A stretch of DNA of 64,000 bases from Allobosea sp. 47.2.35 (GTDB lineage: Bacteria; Pseudomonadota; Alphaproteobacteria; Rhizobiales; Beijerinckiaceae), in NCBI RefSeq assembly GCF_024655635.1, contig NZ_JANLGI010000015.1, forward strand, positions 1 to 64,000, given 5' to 3'. The notes under the pieces are model-generated. The model searched no databases, was not told the origin of the DNA, and saw only the letters and a list, made by a program, of their open reading frames with translations. Positions 8,987 through 18,554 of the stretch are shown piece by piece; within the stretch, counting starts at the first letter, position 1, and each line of letters starts with the position of its first letter. Both the position numbers and the translations under genes were made by a program.

Positions 8987-10082
8987 GCCACATCCGGGCG
9001 AAGGTGGCGATCTCGGCCGCGCCAGCACGGCCCGGGCCGACGCGGATGATCGCATTGGCCATCTCGCGGCGCTCGCCCCAGACATAGGTGCCGGCATCGA
9101 CGCCTTCGCCGGCGCCGCTGTCGAAGAAGGCGGGCGGCGTGCCGTTGAAATCGGCCTGCAGCATGGCGATCGCCAGGGTTCGGCCGGGGGAGTGGCGGCC
9201 TTGAGTCTCGTCATAGGCGATCTTGAGGAAATGCCGGCGATTGCCGCTTTCGACCAGCAGGCCCATGGCGATGGCGCGCCCGTCATGCAGCAAGGTGTCG
9301 ATCAGCAGCGTGTCGTCGGCGGCGCTAAGCTCGGCCAGGCGGCGGATATAGGCGGTGTCGGCCGGCAGGCAGGCGATGGCGGTGCCAGCTTCGCCCTTCC
9401 AGCCGGAAGCTTCGAGCGCGAGGAAGGCATCAAGCGCTTCAAGGGCCGTGCGGCCGCGATTGCGCCGGAAGGTGAGGGCGCCCTGCTTCCCCACCTGCCG
9501 GAACTGCTGCATCCGCTTCTTGTAGGACGAGCCGAGCGTGCGCCTGAGGTAGGCTTCGAAATTGTCGTCCGGGCGCGGGATCATCACCGGGCGGACCCAG
9601 CGCTCATAGGTCGAGATCGCGCTGCCGGTCTGGCGGCAGGCTTCGGCCAAGGCGGCATAGCAGGGGCCGTCTAGCGGAAGCAGCGGCAGAAGGAGACGGT
9701 GTGGCAGATCGCGCGAGCCGAGGAGATAGCGCATCAGCGCGCGTGCCGCCTCGGCCGCATGGTCGCGGTCGAGCACCGGCAGCGACGAGACCTCGTAGAG
9801 CGGTACCAGCGGCGATGCGAGGGAGGCGGCAAAGCCGCTGCGCCAGCCATGCTCGCGCCGGAAGGCCCAGACGCCGACGAGCTGTTCGAAATCGAGGGCT
9901 TCGCTGAGCCAGGCGCAGAGAACGACGATCTCGTCCTCCGGCACCAGCGTCGTCGCGGCCGAGACGGCGGCCGGTGCCATATGCGGATTTGGCTCCAGCG
10001 CGTGGCGCGCGAGCTCCGCGAAAACCGGCCCCAGCTCCGCGTAAGCGGTGGGGCCGAGGCGCCTGACGACGATCGTGCTCAA
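8919..10082 (-). CDS. GNAT-family acetyltransferase (CelD/BioF2-like)
   Basis: A 387-residue protein resembling the GNAT acetyltransferases annotated as CelD-like or involved in cellulose biosynthesis (Acetyltransf_6). The C-terminal GNAT half has SSYKKRMQQFRQVGKQG, LEASGWKGEAGTA (a signature of this group), ADDTLLIDTLLHDGRAIAMGLL and GRTLAIAMLQ. The N-terminal half is a second, degenerate GNAT-like region. Its start overlaps the stop of the FlhB-like gene by 4 bases, making it the last gene of a three-gene coupled operon with flagellar-secretion-like genes. The acyl acceptor is unknown. Confidence 0.82.
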   Translation of the reverse strand: MSTIVVRRLGPTAYAELGPVFAELARHALEPNPHMAPAAVSAATTLVPEDEIVVLCAWLSEALDFEQLVGVWAFRREHGWRSGFAASLASPLVPLYEVSSLPVLDRDHAAEAARALMRYLLGSRDLPHRLLLPLLPLDGPCYAALAEACRQTGSAISTYERWVRPVMIPRPDDNFEAYLRRTLGSSYKKRMQQFRQVGKQGALTFRRNRGRTALEALDAFLALEASGWKGEAGTAIACLPADTAYIRRLAELSAADDTLLIDTLLHDGRAIAMGLLVESGNRRHFLKIAYDETQGRHSPGRTLAIAMLQADFNGTPPAFFDSGAGEGVDAGTYVWGERREMANAIIRVGPGRAGAAEIATFARMWLRRLRDAARARSARAASGRPPA

Positions 10083-10372
10083 GACCGATGGCCGTCCCGG
10101 TTCGGCCGGCGCAACTCGCCGCGCAGGGAGAGGACGAAGGCGATGACCTGCGCGGTCGCGCGGTAAAGCTCCTCGGGAATCTGGTCATCGAGTTCCACGG
10201 CCGAAAGCGCCTGTGCCAAGATCGCATTCTGCTCGACGGCGACGTTATGCTCCCTGGCGGTCTCGACGATGCGTTCGGCCAGTTCGCCACGGCCCTTCGC
10301 GGTGACGCGCGGCGCACCATGCCCGTCATATTCGAGCGCGACGGCGATGCGGGGCGGCTGCGGCGCACTCAT
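10079..10372 (-). CDS. FlhB C-terminal domain-like protein (FlhX type)
   Basis: A 97-residue protein matching only the cytoplasmic domain of FlhB/YscU export-gate proteins: PPRIAVALEYDGHGAPRVTAKGRG, then EHNVAVEQNAILAQALSAVELDDQIPEELYRATAQVIAFV. It has no membrane part, and the Asn-Pro-Thr-His autocleavage motif is absent; the domain begins after the cleavage point. Similar stand-alone FlhB-like proteins are encoded in many flagellated Proteobacteria, often beside fliK-like genes. Both ends overlap neighbours by 4 bases (FliK-like upstream, GNAT downstream). A role in substrate-specificity switching of flagellar export is likely but not shown by sequence. Confidence 0.88.
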   Translation of the reverse strand: MSAPQPPRIAVALEYDGHGAPRVTAKGRGELAERIVETAREHNVAVEQNAILAQALSAVELDDQIPEELYRATAQVIAFVLSLRGELRRPNRDGHRS

Positions 10373-12000
10373 GACAGGCGATCCAGGAACTGGCCGGCGG
10401 TCGGCTGCATCACGCGTGGCTGGCCGGTATGGATGTCGATGGCGCCGCTGGCGAAATCGGCGTCGAGCAAGGCACCTTCGAGGCCGGGCGCCGCGCCGCG
10501 CAGGAGTTGGCTGGTTTCCTCGCGCTCGGCCCAGATCGAGACGCCGACATCGCGGCCCTGCAAGGTGACGACGCCCTGGAGCGGCCCCATCGGCTCGACA
10601 TCGAGCGCGAAACGGATGCGCCAGACCGGTGGGCTCACGCCCTGCGCATCGCGGCGAGGCGGATCGCGCTCGACCTGGAGCGGCAGCATCGCGATGCCAT
10701 GCTGGAAGGCGAGCGGAATCTCGGCGAGCCAGCGCTGTGCCGGTTGCGTGCCGTCCTGCCGGCCAGGCTCCAGCGGTAGCGAGGCATATTGCGTCAGCTT
10801 GATCCGGTCGAGCGCGGCCTCGGTCTGGTCGAGCAGGGTCTCGGCGATGGCGAGCGGCTTCTCGCCCGGCGCCAGCGAGGGCTCCACGGCTGGCTGCGGC
10901 GCAAGGGGGCCGTCGCGTCGCGGCGGGGCTAGGCGGGTGGATTGGTCCATGGAGCCGGCCTGCTGCTCCGCTGCCTGCTCGCTGCCGTGGTCATGACGGC
11001 TCGCCTTCGGGTCCGGCGACAGGGCGTCGATGATCGGCAGCAGGGTTTCGCGCAGCGCTTGCAGGCCGGCCTTGAGATCGCCTTGCCGCGGCGTAGGCAG
11101 TGCTGCGGCCTGACGCGCGTCGAGGAAGAGCCCGGACGCCTGAAAGGCTTCCTTCAACCTTGCCGCCGTCGGCGCCTGCCTTTCGGCCGGAATGGCCTGC
11201 GCCAGCACCTGCTGGATCGCGGGCGGCAACGTCTTGGGCAGGGCCAGCGAGATCGAGCCCTGCGCGATGGCGCGCAGATTGGCGAAGAGCGGGGCTAATC
11301 CTCCTTGCTGCTGAAGCATGGGGCCGAGCAGCGGCCCGGCGATGGCGCGCGCGGTTGCGGCCGTGATCACCGGAGGAGCGGGAGACGTGGCGGTCGCCGG
11401 CGGGGCGGGGCTGACGGGGGTGGGGTTGGCGGATGCGGAGCCTGCCGCGACCGGAGGCGTGGCTGCCGGCAGGCCCAGCGTCTGCAACGCTTGCTGCAGG
11501 AAGGCCTGCTGCACAGCGACCGGGGAGGGTGGATGCGCGGCCTGCGCGGCTGCTGGCGCCGGCATGGCGACGGGCTGTGGCGTAGGAGCGGGGCCGGCGG
11601 CCGAGAGCGGCCGGGCTGGGGCGGTTGCCGAAGCCGGAAGCGCGTTGAGCTGCCCAGGTTGGGGCGCCGGGGCCGATTGCGACTGAGGCTGCCCGGTCGC
11701 AGCTGCCGATGGCGGGCGCACGTCGACCAATGTGGCGCGCAGGTCGCCGCCGGGCTGCTCGGGAGGGTCGAGGCGCAGGAGCAAGGTTGCTCCTGGCTGC
11801 AAGGCGGCTTGCCGCGCCTGCGGGCCGGCGAGGACGAGCGCGACCTTGGTCTCGCCGATCATGGCCGTCGCGGTGCCGTCCGGTTCCAGCGAAGCGAGCC
11901 TGGCCTGCACCGTCCGGCCAGCCGTCAGCTCGCCGCCAGCGTCGAGCGCCTGCAGCAAGGTGGCAAGGGTCTGGCTCTTGACGAGCTGGGCGAGATTCAT
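10369..12000 (-). CDS. Flagellar hook-length control protein FliK-like
   Basis: A 543-residue protein. The first 100 residues are a structured N-terminal domain (MNLAQLVKSQTLATLLQAL). A long Ala/Pro/Gln-rich low-complexity linker runs to about residue 220, a helical region follows, and the C-terminal FliK/Flg_hook domain is at about 430-525 (WLAEIPLAFQHGIAMLPLQVE, VVTLQGRDVGVSIWAE). The layout is that of a molecular-ruler FliK, in which the C-terminal domain contacts FlhB. The next gene on the strand encodes an FlhB-C-like protein, overlapping by 4 bases. No other flagellar gene is in the window, so this may be a second FliK paralogue. Confidence 0.85.
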   Translation of the reverse strand: MNLAQLVKSQTLATLLQALDAGGELTAGRTVQARLASLEPDGTATAMIGETKVALVLAGPQARQAALQPGATLLLRLDPPEQPGGDLRATLVDVRPPSAAATGQPQSQSAPAPQPGQLNALPASATAPARPLSAAGPAPTPQPVAMPAPAAAQAAHPPSPVAVQQAFLQQALQTLGLPAATPPVAAGSASANPTPVSPAPPATATSPAPPVITAATARAIAGPLLGPMLQQQGGLAPLFANLRAIAQGSISLALPKTLPPAIQQVLAQAIPAERQAPTAARLKEAFQASGLFLDARQAAALPTPRQGDLKAGLQALRETLLPIIDALSPDPKASRHDHGSEQAAEQQAGSMDQSTRLAPPRRDGPLAPQPAVEPSLAPGEKPLAIAETLLDQTEAALDRIKLTQYASLPLEPGRQDGTQPAQRWLAEIPLAFQHGIAMLPLQVERDPPRRDAQGVSPPVWRIRFALDVEPMGPLQGVVTLQGRDVGVSIWAEREETSQLLRGAAPGLEGALLDADFASGAIDIHTGQPRVMQPTAGQFLDRLS

Positions 12001-12154
12001 CGGGTGGACCTGTGACGACGCACCACCCTGTCACGAAAGATTAAGCATTTCCTTGCTGGCCGGCCGCGCCATGCAGGGCGTGCCTGCGCGCCGGGCGCTG
12101 GCGTATGGCGCGGCGCTGCGGCAGGTTTGGCCACCCCGTTCGAGGATATCTGCC

Positions 12155-13162
12155 ATGGACTATCGCCGTCTCGGTCGCTCCGGCCTCAAGGTCTCGCCGC
12201 TCTGCCTGGGCACGATGATGTTCGGCGGTCCGACTGAGGAGGCGACCTCGCGCCGGATCATCGACAGCGCCCGCGAGGCCGGGATCAATTTCATCGATAC
12301 GGCCGATGTCTATAACGAGGGCCAGTCCGAGGAGGTCACGGGCCGCGCCATCGCCGCGCATCGCTACGACTGGGTGCTGGCGACCAAGGTCGCGAACATC
12401 ATGGGCAAGGGGCCGATGAAAGGCGGGCTGTCGCGGCGCTGGGTGCTGCGCGCCTGCGAGGACAGCCTGCGCCGGCTCGGCACCGAGACGATCGACATCT
12501 ACTACCTCCACAAAGAGGACCACACGACGCCGCTGGAAGAGACGGTGCATGCGATCGCCGATCTCGTGCGGCAGGGCAAGATCCGGCATTTCGGGGTCTC
12601 GAACTATCGCGCCTGGCGCCTCGCCGAGATCTGCCGGCTCTGCGACGAGCTCGGCATCGATCGGCCGGTCGTCAGCCAGCCCTATTACAACGCGATGAAC
12701 CGCATGCCCGAGGTCGAGCATCTGCCGGCCTGCGGCTATTTCGGCCTTGGCGTCGCCTCCTATTCGCCCTTGGCGCGCGGCGTTCTCACGGCGAAATACG
12801 CGCCGGGTCAGGCCCCGGCGGAAGGCACGCGCGCCGGACGCGGCGACCGGCGGATGATGCAGGCGGAGTGGCGCGAGGAAAGCCTGATCATCGCCCAGAC
12901 GATCAAGGAGCACGCCGCCGGGAAGGGGCTGACGCCGATCCAGTTCGCGGTGCGCTGGGTGCTGAACAATGCCTTCGTGACGGCCGCGATCGCCGGTCCG
13001 CGCACCTTCGAGCAATGGGAGGCCTATCTTGCGGCGCTCGATGCCGGGTTCGATGCCGAGGATGAGGCGCTGATCGACCGGCTGGTGCCGGCCGGGCATC
13101 CCTCGACGCCGGGCTACAGCGACCCGGCCTATCCGCTCGAAGGGCGCGTCAGCCGCGCCTGA
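12155..13162 (+). CDS. Aldo/keto reductase
   Basis: A 335-residue NAD(P)H-dependent reductase of aldehydes or ketones. The (beta/alpha)8 barrel starts MDYRRLGRSGLKVSPLCLGTMMFGG. The catalytic tetrad is seen as Asp and Tyr in FIDTADVYNEGQSEE, Lys in VLATKVANIMG and His in IYYLHKEDHT. Cofactor residues lie in the C-terminal half (TPIQFAVRWVLNNAFVTAAIAG). It resembles the YajO/Tas-like AKR11-13 group. The 154 bases upstream separate it from the divergent fliK-like gene and are the only room for both promoters. Substrate unknown. Confidence 0.93.
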   Translation: MDYRRLGRSGLKVSPLCLGTMMFGGPTEEATSRRIIDSAREAGINFIDTADVYNEGQSEEVTGRAIAAHRYDWVLATKVANIMGKGPMKGGLSRRWVLRACEDSLRRLGTETIDIYYLHKEDHTTPLEETVHAIADLVRQGKIRHFGVSNYRAWRLAEICRLCDELGIDRPVVSQPYYNAMNRMPEVEHLPACGYFGLGVASYSPLARGVLTAKYAPGQAPAEGTRAGRGDRRMMQAEWREESLIIAQTIKEHAAGKGLTPIQFAVRWVLNNAFVTAAIAGPRTFEQWEAYLAALDAGFDAEDEALIDRLVPAGHPSTPGYSDPAYPLEGRVSRA

Positions 13163-13174
13163 GCGATGAGGCGC

Positions 13175-13504
13175 TCAATTCATCATGCAGAAGCCGCCGA
13201 CCACCATATCGGTCTGGCACCACGGCTTCTTGGTCTCGCTGGTGGACGAGAGGCGCAGCGGTACAGGCTCTTCGCGCGGCTGATGGGCTGTCGCCGGGGG
13301 AAAAGGCACGCGCTCGGGCTGCTTGGCGGCGGCTTGGGCACGGTTGGCGCCCAGCGCGACGCCGGGCACGACGACGACGCTGCGGCTGGTCGTGGTGGAC
13401 GAGCCGGAACTGCGTCCGCCCCCGCGGAACCGCGCCGCCTCGGCCTGGACAGGCAGCAAGGTGGCGGTCGCGAGCAGGCAGGCGAGGGCGGCGATGCGGC
13501 GCAT
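13175..13504 (-). CDS. Small exported protein of unknown function
   Basis: A 109-residue protein starting with a clear signal peptide (MRRIAALACLLATATLLPVQAEA), so it is probably periplasmic. The mature part is Ser/Thr/Arg-rich at first (about 25-45), then Pro-rich, and ends KPWCQTDMVVGGFCMMN with two Cys 11 residues apart that could form a disulfide. I do not recognise the family. It lies 12 bases past the convergent aldo/keto reductase stop and downstream of the tetR-type gene on the same strand. GC content and codon use match the surroundings, so it is probably real despite its size. Confidence 0.6.
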   Translation of the reverse strand: MRRIAALACLLATATLLPVQAEAARFRGGGRSSGSSTTTSRSVVVVPGVALGANRAQAAAKQPERVPFPPATAHQPREEPVPLRLSSTSETKKPWCQTDMVVGGFCMMN

Positions 13505-13599
13505 GGAGGCAGTCTCCCGATTGCCGACAGGATGCCGTGATCTGCCGCTAGGGCAAGGAAAGCCTGAAATCAGTCTCAGCGAGGCGTTAACGCGGATTT

Positions 13600-14217
13600 T
13601 CAGGCGGCGGCGCGTGGCCGGGTGAGACTGTCCCATGCGGCCATGGCGCCCTGCGCGATCGTCTCCAGCATTGGGCGTGAGGCACCGTCGCGCGCCTGGA
13701 TCGACATGCCCTGCTGAACGGTGACGTAATAGCTCGCGATCCCCGGCAGATCGAGCGAGGCCGGCAATTCGCCTTCAGTGATGGCCCGCCGCAGCCGCTG
13801 CTCGATCATGCTGACGCTGCCGGCCCGCATCTCGCGCAGGATGCGGCTGGTCTCGTCGCCGACGCCGACGGCATTCACCGCCGAGAGCACGACCATGCAG
13901 CCGGGTGGCCGGCCGGGCCGGGTGAAGGTCCTGGCGCTCGCCATCAGATAACCTTCGAGCGCGGCCCGCGCGGTGGGCGCGTCCTGGAGCGGTGCCAGAA
14001 TATCGTCGCTCTCGGTCGTGGCGAAATGGTGGATCGCCTCGCGATAGAGCGCCTCCTTGCTGCCGAAGGCGGCATAGAGGCTCGGCGAGTTAATGCCCAT
14101 GGCCTCGGTGAGGTCGCTCATCGAGGCCGCCTGGTAGCCGCGCTCCCAGAAGACGTCCATGGCGCGCTCCAGCGCGGCCTGCCGGTCGAAACTGCGTGGA
14201 CGGCCCCGCTCGGCCAT
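13600..14217 (-). CDS. TetR/AcrR-family transcriptional regulator
   Basis: A 205-residue repressor-type protein. The N-terminal helix-turn-helix is at about 10-56 (FDRQAALERAMDVFWERGYQAASMSDLTEAMGI, then SPSLYAAFGSKEALYREAI). The C-terminal ligand-binding domain is of the TetR_C type, with FTRPGRPPGCMVVLSAVNAV typical of the group near YxaF/LmrA-like regulators. It is divergent from an SDR gene across 112 bases that carry a widely spaced inverted repeat, so it most likely represses itself and the SDR gene until a small molecule binds. The inducer is unknown. Confidence 0.9.
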   Translation of the reverse strand: MAERGRPRSFDRQAALERAMDVFWERGYQAASMSDLTEAMGINSPSLYAAFGSKEALYREAIHHFATTESDDILAPLQDAPTARAALEGYLMASARTFTRPGRPPGCMVVLSAVNAVGVGDETSRILREMRAGSVSMIEQRLRRAITEGELPASLDLPGIASYYVTVQQGMSIQARDGASRPMLETIAQGAMAAWDSLTRPRAAA

Positions 14218-14242
14218 GGATTCGGCTCCTCGGAATTATTTT

Positions 14243-14314
14243 TGTGATGACCATTATATATTTCTCTTGACGGCCTCAGGCAAGCGCATCATGTATTGTG
14301 TATCGATCATCACA
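14243..14314. promoter_or_regulatory. Divergent tetR/SDR promoter region with inverted repeat
   Basis: TGTGATGA (14243-14250) and its exact complement TCATCACA (14307-14314) flank the AT-rich middle of the intergenic region; each copy is next to one of the two gene starts. A possible -35 TTGACG (14267-14272) with a weak -10 at 14291-14296 faces the SDR gene. Operator use by the TetR protein is inferred from position only. Confidence 0.45.
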
Positions 14315-14329
14315 TAAATGGAGTTTGCC

Positions 14330-15070
14330 ATGTCACGCCTTGCCGGAAAGCGCGCGCTCGTCACCGGCGGCAGCCGCGGAATCGGCGCCGCCATCGCCCG
14401 CAGGCTCGCTGCCGAGGGCGCCGATGTCGCGCTGACCTATGAGCGCTCCGCCGACAAGGCGGCAGCGGTCGTCAGGGAGATCGAGGCGCTCGGCCGCAAG
14501 GGCTTCGCCATCGCCGCCGACAGCGCCGACCCTGCCGCGGTGACGCGCGCGGTCGATGATGCCGCCAGGGCGCTCGGCGGGCTCGATATCCTCGTCAACA
14601 ATGCCGGCATCTATCGCGGCGGCCCGGTCGCCGACTGGAGCCTCGCCGATATCGATGCGACGCTTTCGGTCAATGTCCGCGCTGTGGTGCTGGCTTCGCA
14701 GGCGGCTGCGGCGCATCTGGGCGAGGGTGGGCGGATCATCTCGACCGGCTCCTGCCTCGCCGACCGCGTCGTCGAGCCCAATGTCACGCTCTATGCGATG
14801 AGCAAGGCGGCGCTGATCGGCTTCACCAAGGGGCTGGCGCGCGATCTCGGGCCGCGCGGTATCACGGTCAACATCGTCCATCCCGGCTCGACCGATACCG
14901 ACATGAACCCTGCCGGCGGCCCCGGTGCCGATGCCCAGCGGGCGCGCATGGCGATCCCGCGCTATGGCCAGCCGGAGGACATCGCCGGGCTCGTCGCCTA
15001 TCTCGCCAGCGAGGAAGCGCGCTTCATCACCGGCGCCGGCTTCGCCATCGACGGCGGCGTGAATACCTGA
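14330..15070 (+). CDS. Short-chain dehydrogenase/reductase
   Basis: A 246-residue classical SDR oxidoreductase of the FabG type. The cofactor loop is TGGSRGIGAAIARRL, followed by NNAGIYRGG, the catalytic Ser in IISTGSCLAD, and the Tyr-x-x-x-Lys pair in YAMSKAALIG. The C-terminal FITGAGFAIDGGVNT is typical. An Arg-containing position after the second strand (YERSADKAAAVV) suggests NADPH. I chose the ATG at 14330 because GGAG lies 7-10 bases upstream; an in-frame ATG at 14318 would add four residues. It is probably controlled by the divergent TetR protein. Substrate unknown. Confidence 0.92.
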   Translation: MSRLAGKRALVTGGSRGIGAAIARRLAAEGADVALTYERSADKAAAVVREIEALGRKGFAIAADSADPAAVTRAVDDAARALGGLDILVNNAGIYRGGPVADWSLADIDATLSVNVRAVVLASQAAAAHLGEGGRIISTGSCLADRVVEPNVTLYAMSKAALIGFTKGLARDLGPRGITVNIVHPGSTDTDMNPAGGPGADAQRARMAIPRYGQPEDIAGLVAYLASEEARFITGAGFAIDGGVNT

Positions 15071-15080
15071 CGCCGCTGGC

Positions 15081-15893
15081 CTAGTGCCCGGGCAGGACGA
15101 TCATGGTGGGCTTGGCCGGCAGTGTCGCCTTGCCCAGCGTGATCGTCGGCTGCTCGCGGCGCTCGACCGGCCAAATGTCCTGCGTGCGGGCGAGGAAGCG
15201 GTTCAGCGTGCCGCCGCCGAAGAAATGCATCGGGATCATCACCCGCGCCTGGATCGATTTGAGCACGTCCAGCATGCCGGTCTGGTCGAGCGTGTAGCTG
15301 CCATCGACCGGGAAGAGCACGATATCGACCCGGCCGAGCGCACGCAGATGGCCGGGTTCCAGCGGATGATGCAGATGGCCGAGATGGGCGATGCAGAGCT
15401 CGCCGATCTCGAAGATGAAGATCGAATTGCCATCATAGTCCGTGCCGCCCTCGTAGGTGCGGATATTGGTCGGCACGTTGCGCACGCGGACATCGCCGAA
15501 GGTGAGGTCGTGCTGCGCCGCGCCCCGGCCGGACAGGTCCCAGCCGGGCAGGACATGCTTGATGGCGGGGTCGGGATTGCGCGAGTTGTGCGTCGAGTGC
15601 GCCTTGTTCATCGTGGCGATGTCGGGCGTCACCGGCGGGCGGACATAATCGTTGTAATCGGTCGCGATCTTCACGCCGCCCGGCGTCTCGATCAGGAAGG
15701 TGGCGTGGCCGACGAAGGTCAGCCTTGCCTCGCCCTTCGCCAGTTGCACCCGGTGGATCGGCAGGCCGAGGCTGGCCATCTCCGGCCGGCAGCCGGGTTC
15801 GTTAGACTGGGCGCGGGCCGGTGCGAAGCCCAGGGCAGCGCTCAAGGCGATGCCGACGAAAGCCAATAACCCGAAGGTGCGCGACAGCTTCAT
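15081..15893 (-). CDS. Exported metallo-beta-lactamase-fold protein (UlaG-like)
   Basis: A 270-residue protein with a signal peptide (residues 1-28, ending APARAQ) and a metallo-beta-lactamase fold of the UlaG/L-ascorbate-6-phosphate-lactonase-like type. Visible are RLTFVGHATFLIET, KIATDYNDYVRPP, LCIAHLGHLHHPL, DIVLFPVDGSYTLD and ARVMIPMHFFGGG. The usual His-x-His-x-Asp-His metal motif is not intact: the corresponding place reads NKAHSTHNSRNPD. The protein is therefore either a variant metal site or not a standard hydrolase. It is convergent with the SDR gene and apparently monocistronic. The substrate is unknown and lactonase activity should not be assumed. Confidence 0.8.
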   Translation of the reverse strand: MKLSRTFGLLAFVGIALSAALGFAPARAQSNEPGCRPEMASLGLPIHRVQLAKGEARLTFVGHATFLIETPGGVKIATDYNDYVRPPVTPDIATMNKAHSTHNSRNPDPAIKHVLPGWDLSGRGAAQHDLTFGDVRVRNVPTNIRTYEGGTDYDGNSIFIFEIGELCIAHLGHLHHPLEPGHLRALGRVDIVLFPVDGSYTLDQTGMLDVLKSIQARVMIPMHFFGGGTLNRFLARTQDIWPVERREQPTITLGKATLPAKPTMIVLPGH

Positions 15894-16042
15894 CGTCCGG
15901 CTCCGGTTGCGCGTTGCCCGTAACGATCAGGCAAAGGGCGGGCCGTGAAAAGCGCGCTGGCGGTTTCGTGATCCGGCTCTCACTTAGTGATAGAGAACGC
16001 GTGATCCGAACAGACTGCGGTGCAGTCTGTTCGGCGCGTGCT

Positions 16043-16591
16043 CTAGGGTTGCGCGGAGCGCCGGACCTCGACCGTCGCAGCCGCAAGGCGGCGGTAGAGC
16101 TTCCGGCGTCGCAGGATCGGAACCCAGTCGTAGAGGAACATCTCGGCCGGGCGCCAGATCACCACCCAGCCGATGATGATCAGGCTTTCCTGAAACAGGC
16201 GGGCGAAGGGGCCTTCATAGGCCTTCGTCAGCAGCCAGCTCAGGAACAGGCAGGCGGCGAGCCCGACGAAGCCGATGGCGAAGGCGAGCCGGCCGTCGCG
16301 GAACAGTTCGCGCAGCGCATAGGTCTCAGCCTTCGCCCGGCCGGCGAACCAACTCGTCAGCGCGGTGGCGAGATCGGGCACCGGCCTGTCGGGGGCATCA
16401 GGTCTTTCGAGATGGATGACGATCGCGATCGGCTCGTCCTTCGGCAAGTCGCGGGCCCAGTCGACGATGTATTCCTCGGCTTCGGCCGCGATGTCGCCCT
16501 CGCGGAAGGGGAAGGGGTCGAGCGTGTTGAAGAGCTGGGCGCCGTCGCGCAGCCGCAGCGCGACCGTCGCCCTGCCATCCCTGTCCTGCAT
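16043..16591 (-). CDS. Membrane protein of unknown function
   Basis: A 182-residue protein with a soluble N-terminal half rich in acidic residues (LFNTLDPFPFREGDIAAEAEEYIVDWA) and two predicted membrane segments at about 103-125 (LAFAIGFVGLAACLFLSWLL) and 134-152 (ESLIIIGWVVIWRPAEMFLY). It ends in a very basic tail (PILRRRKLYRRL). The segment PVPDLATALTSWFAGRAKAET precedes the first membrane helix. I do not recognise a characterised family. The chosen start (16591) gives a Met just before the acidic domain; longer forms to 16768 would overlap the ettA promoter. It is divergent from ettA. Confidence 0.7.
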   Translation of the reverse strand: MQDRDGRATVALRLRDGAQLFNTLDPFPFREGDIAAEAEEYIVDWARDLPKDEPIAIVIHLERPDAPDRPVPDLATALTSWFAGRAKAETYALRELFRDGRLAFAIGFVGLAACLFLSWLLTKAYEGPFARLFQESLIIIGWVVIWRPAEMFLYDWVPILRRRKLYRRLAAATVEVRRSAQP

Positions 16592-16751
16592 TTCGAATCG
16601 CCCCCGCTGCTGTAGACCGGCATTGTTCCGGACAAGTCTGGCCTCCGCAATGCGCCGGACGCGGTTGCGGGCGACGCGCCCGGTCGCTACATAGCGGCCA
16701 GATTTCCCGACATCCGTCGCCAAGCGTTCTAAAGCGGAGCCCGCTCGCCCC

Positions 16752-18404
<1,653 letters not shown>

Positions 18405-18428
18405 GTGATTGATATCTGACTCAAAAAC

Positions 18429-18462
18429 GCCCCGCGGTGCCGCAAGGTCCGCGGGGCTTTTT
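18429..18462 (+). terminator. Rho-independent terminator after ettA
   Basis: A perfect 9-bp stem, GCCCCGCGG (18429-18437) with CCGCGGGGC (18449-18457), has an 11-base loop and is followed by TTTTTC. It is preceded by AAAAA, so it could also act on the opposite strand. It lies 25 bases past the ettA stop. Confidence 0.88.
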
Positions 18463-18554
18463 CATGTATTGCTTTAAGATGCGCTGAGGCGTGTCGAAGC
18501 GGTCCACGGTCGCAGGTGCTGGACTACAGGCCCGCGTCGGCTTCAACTGACGGC

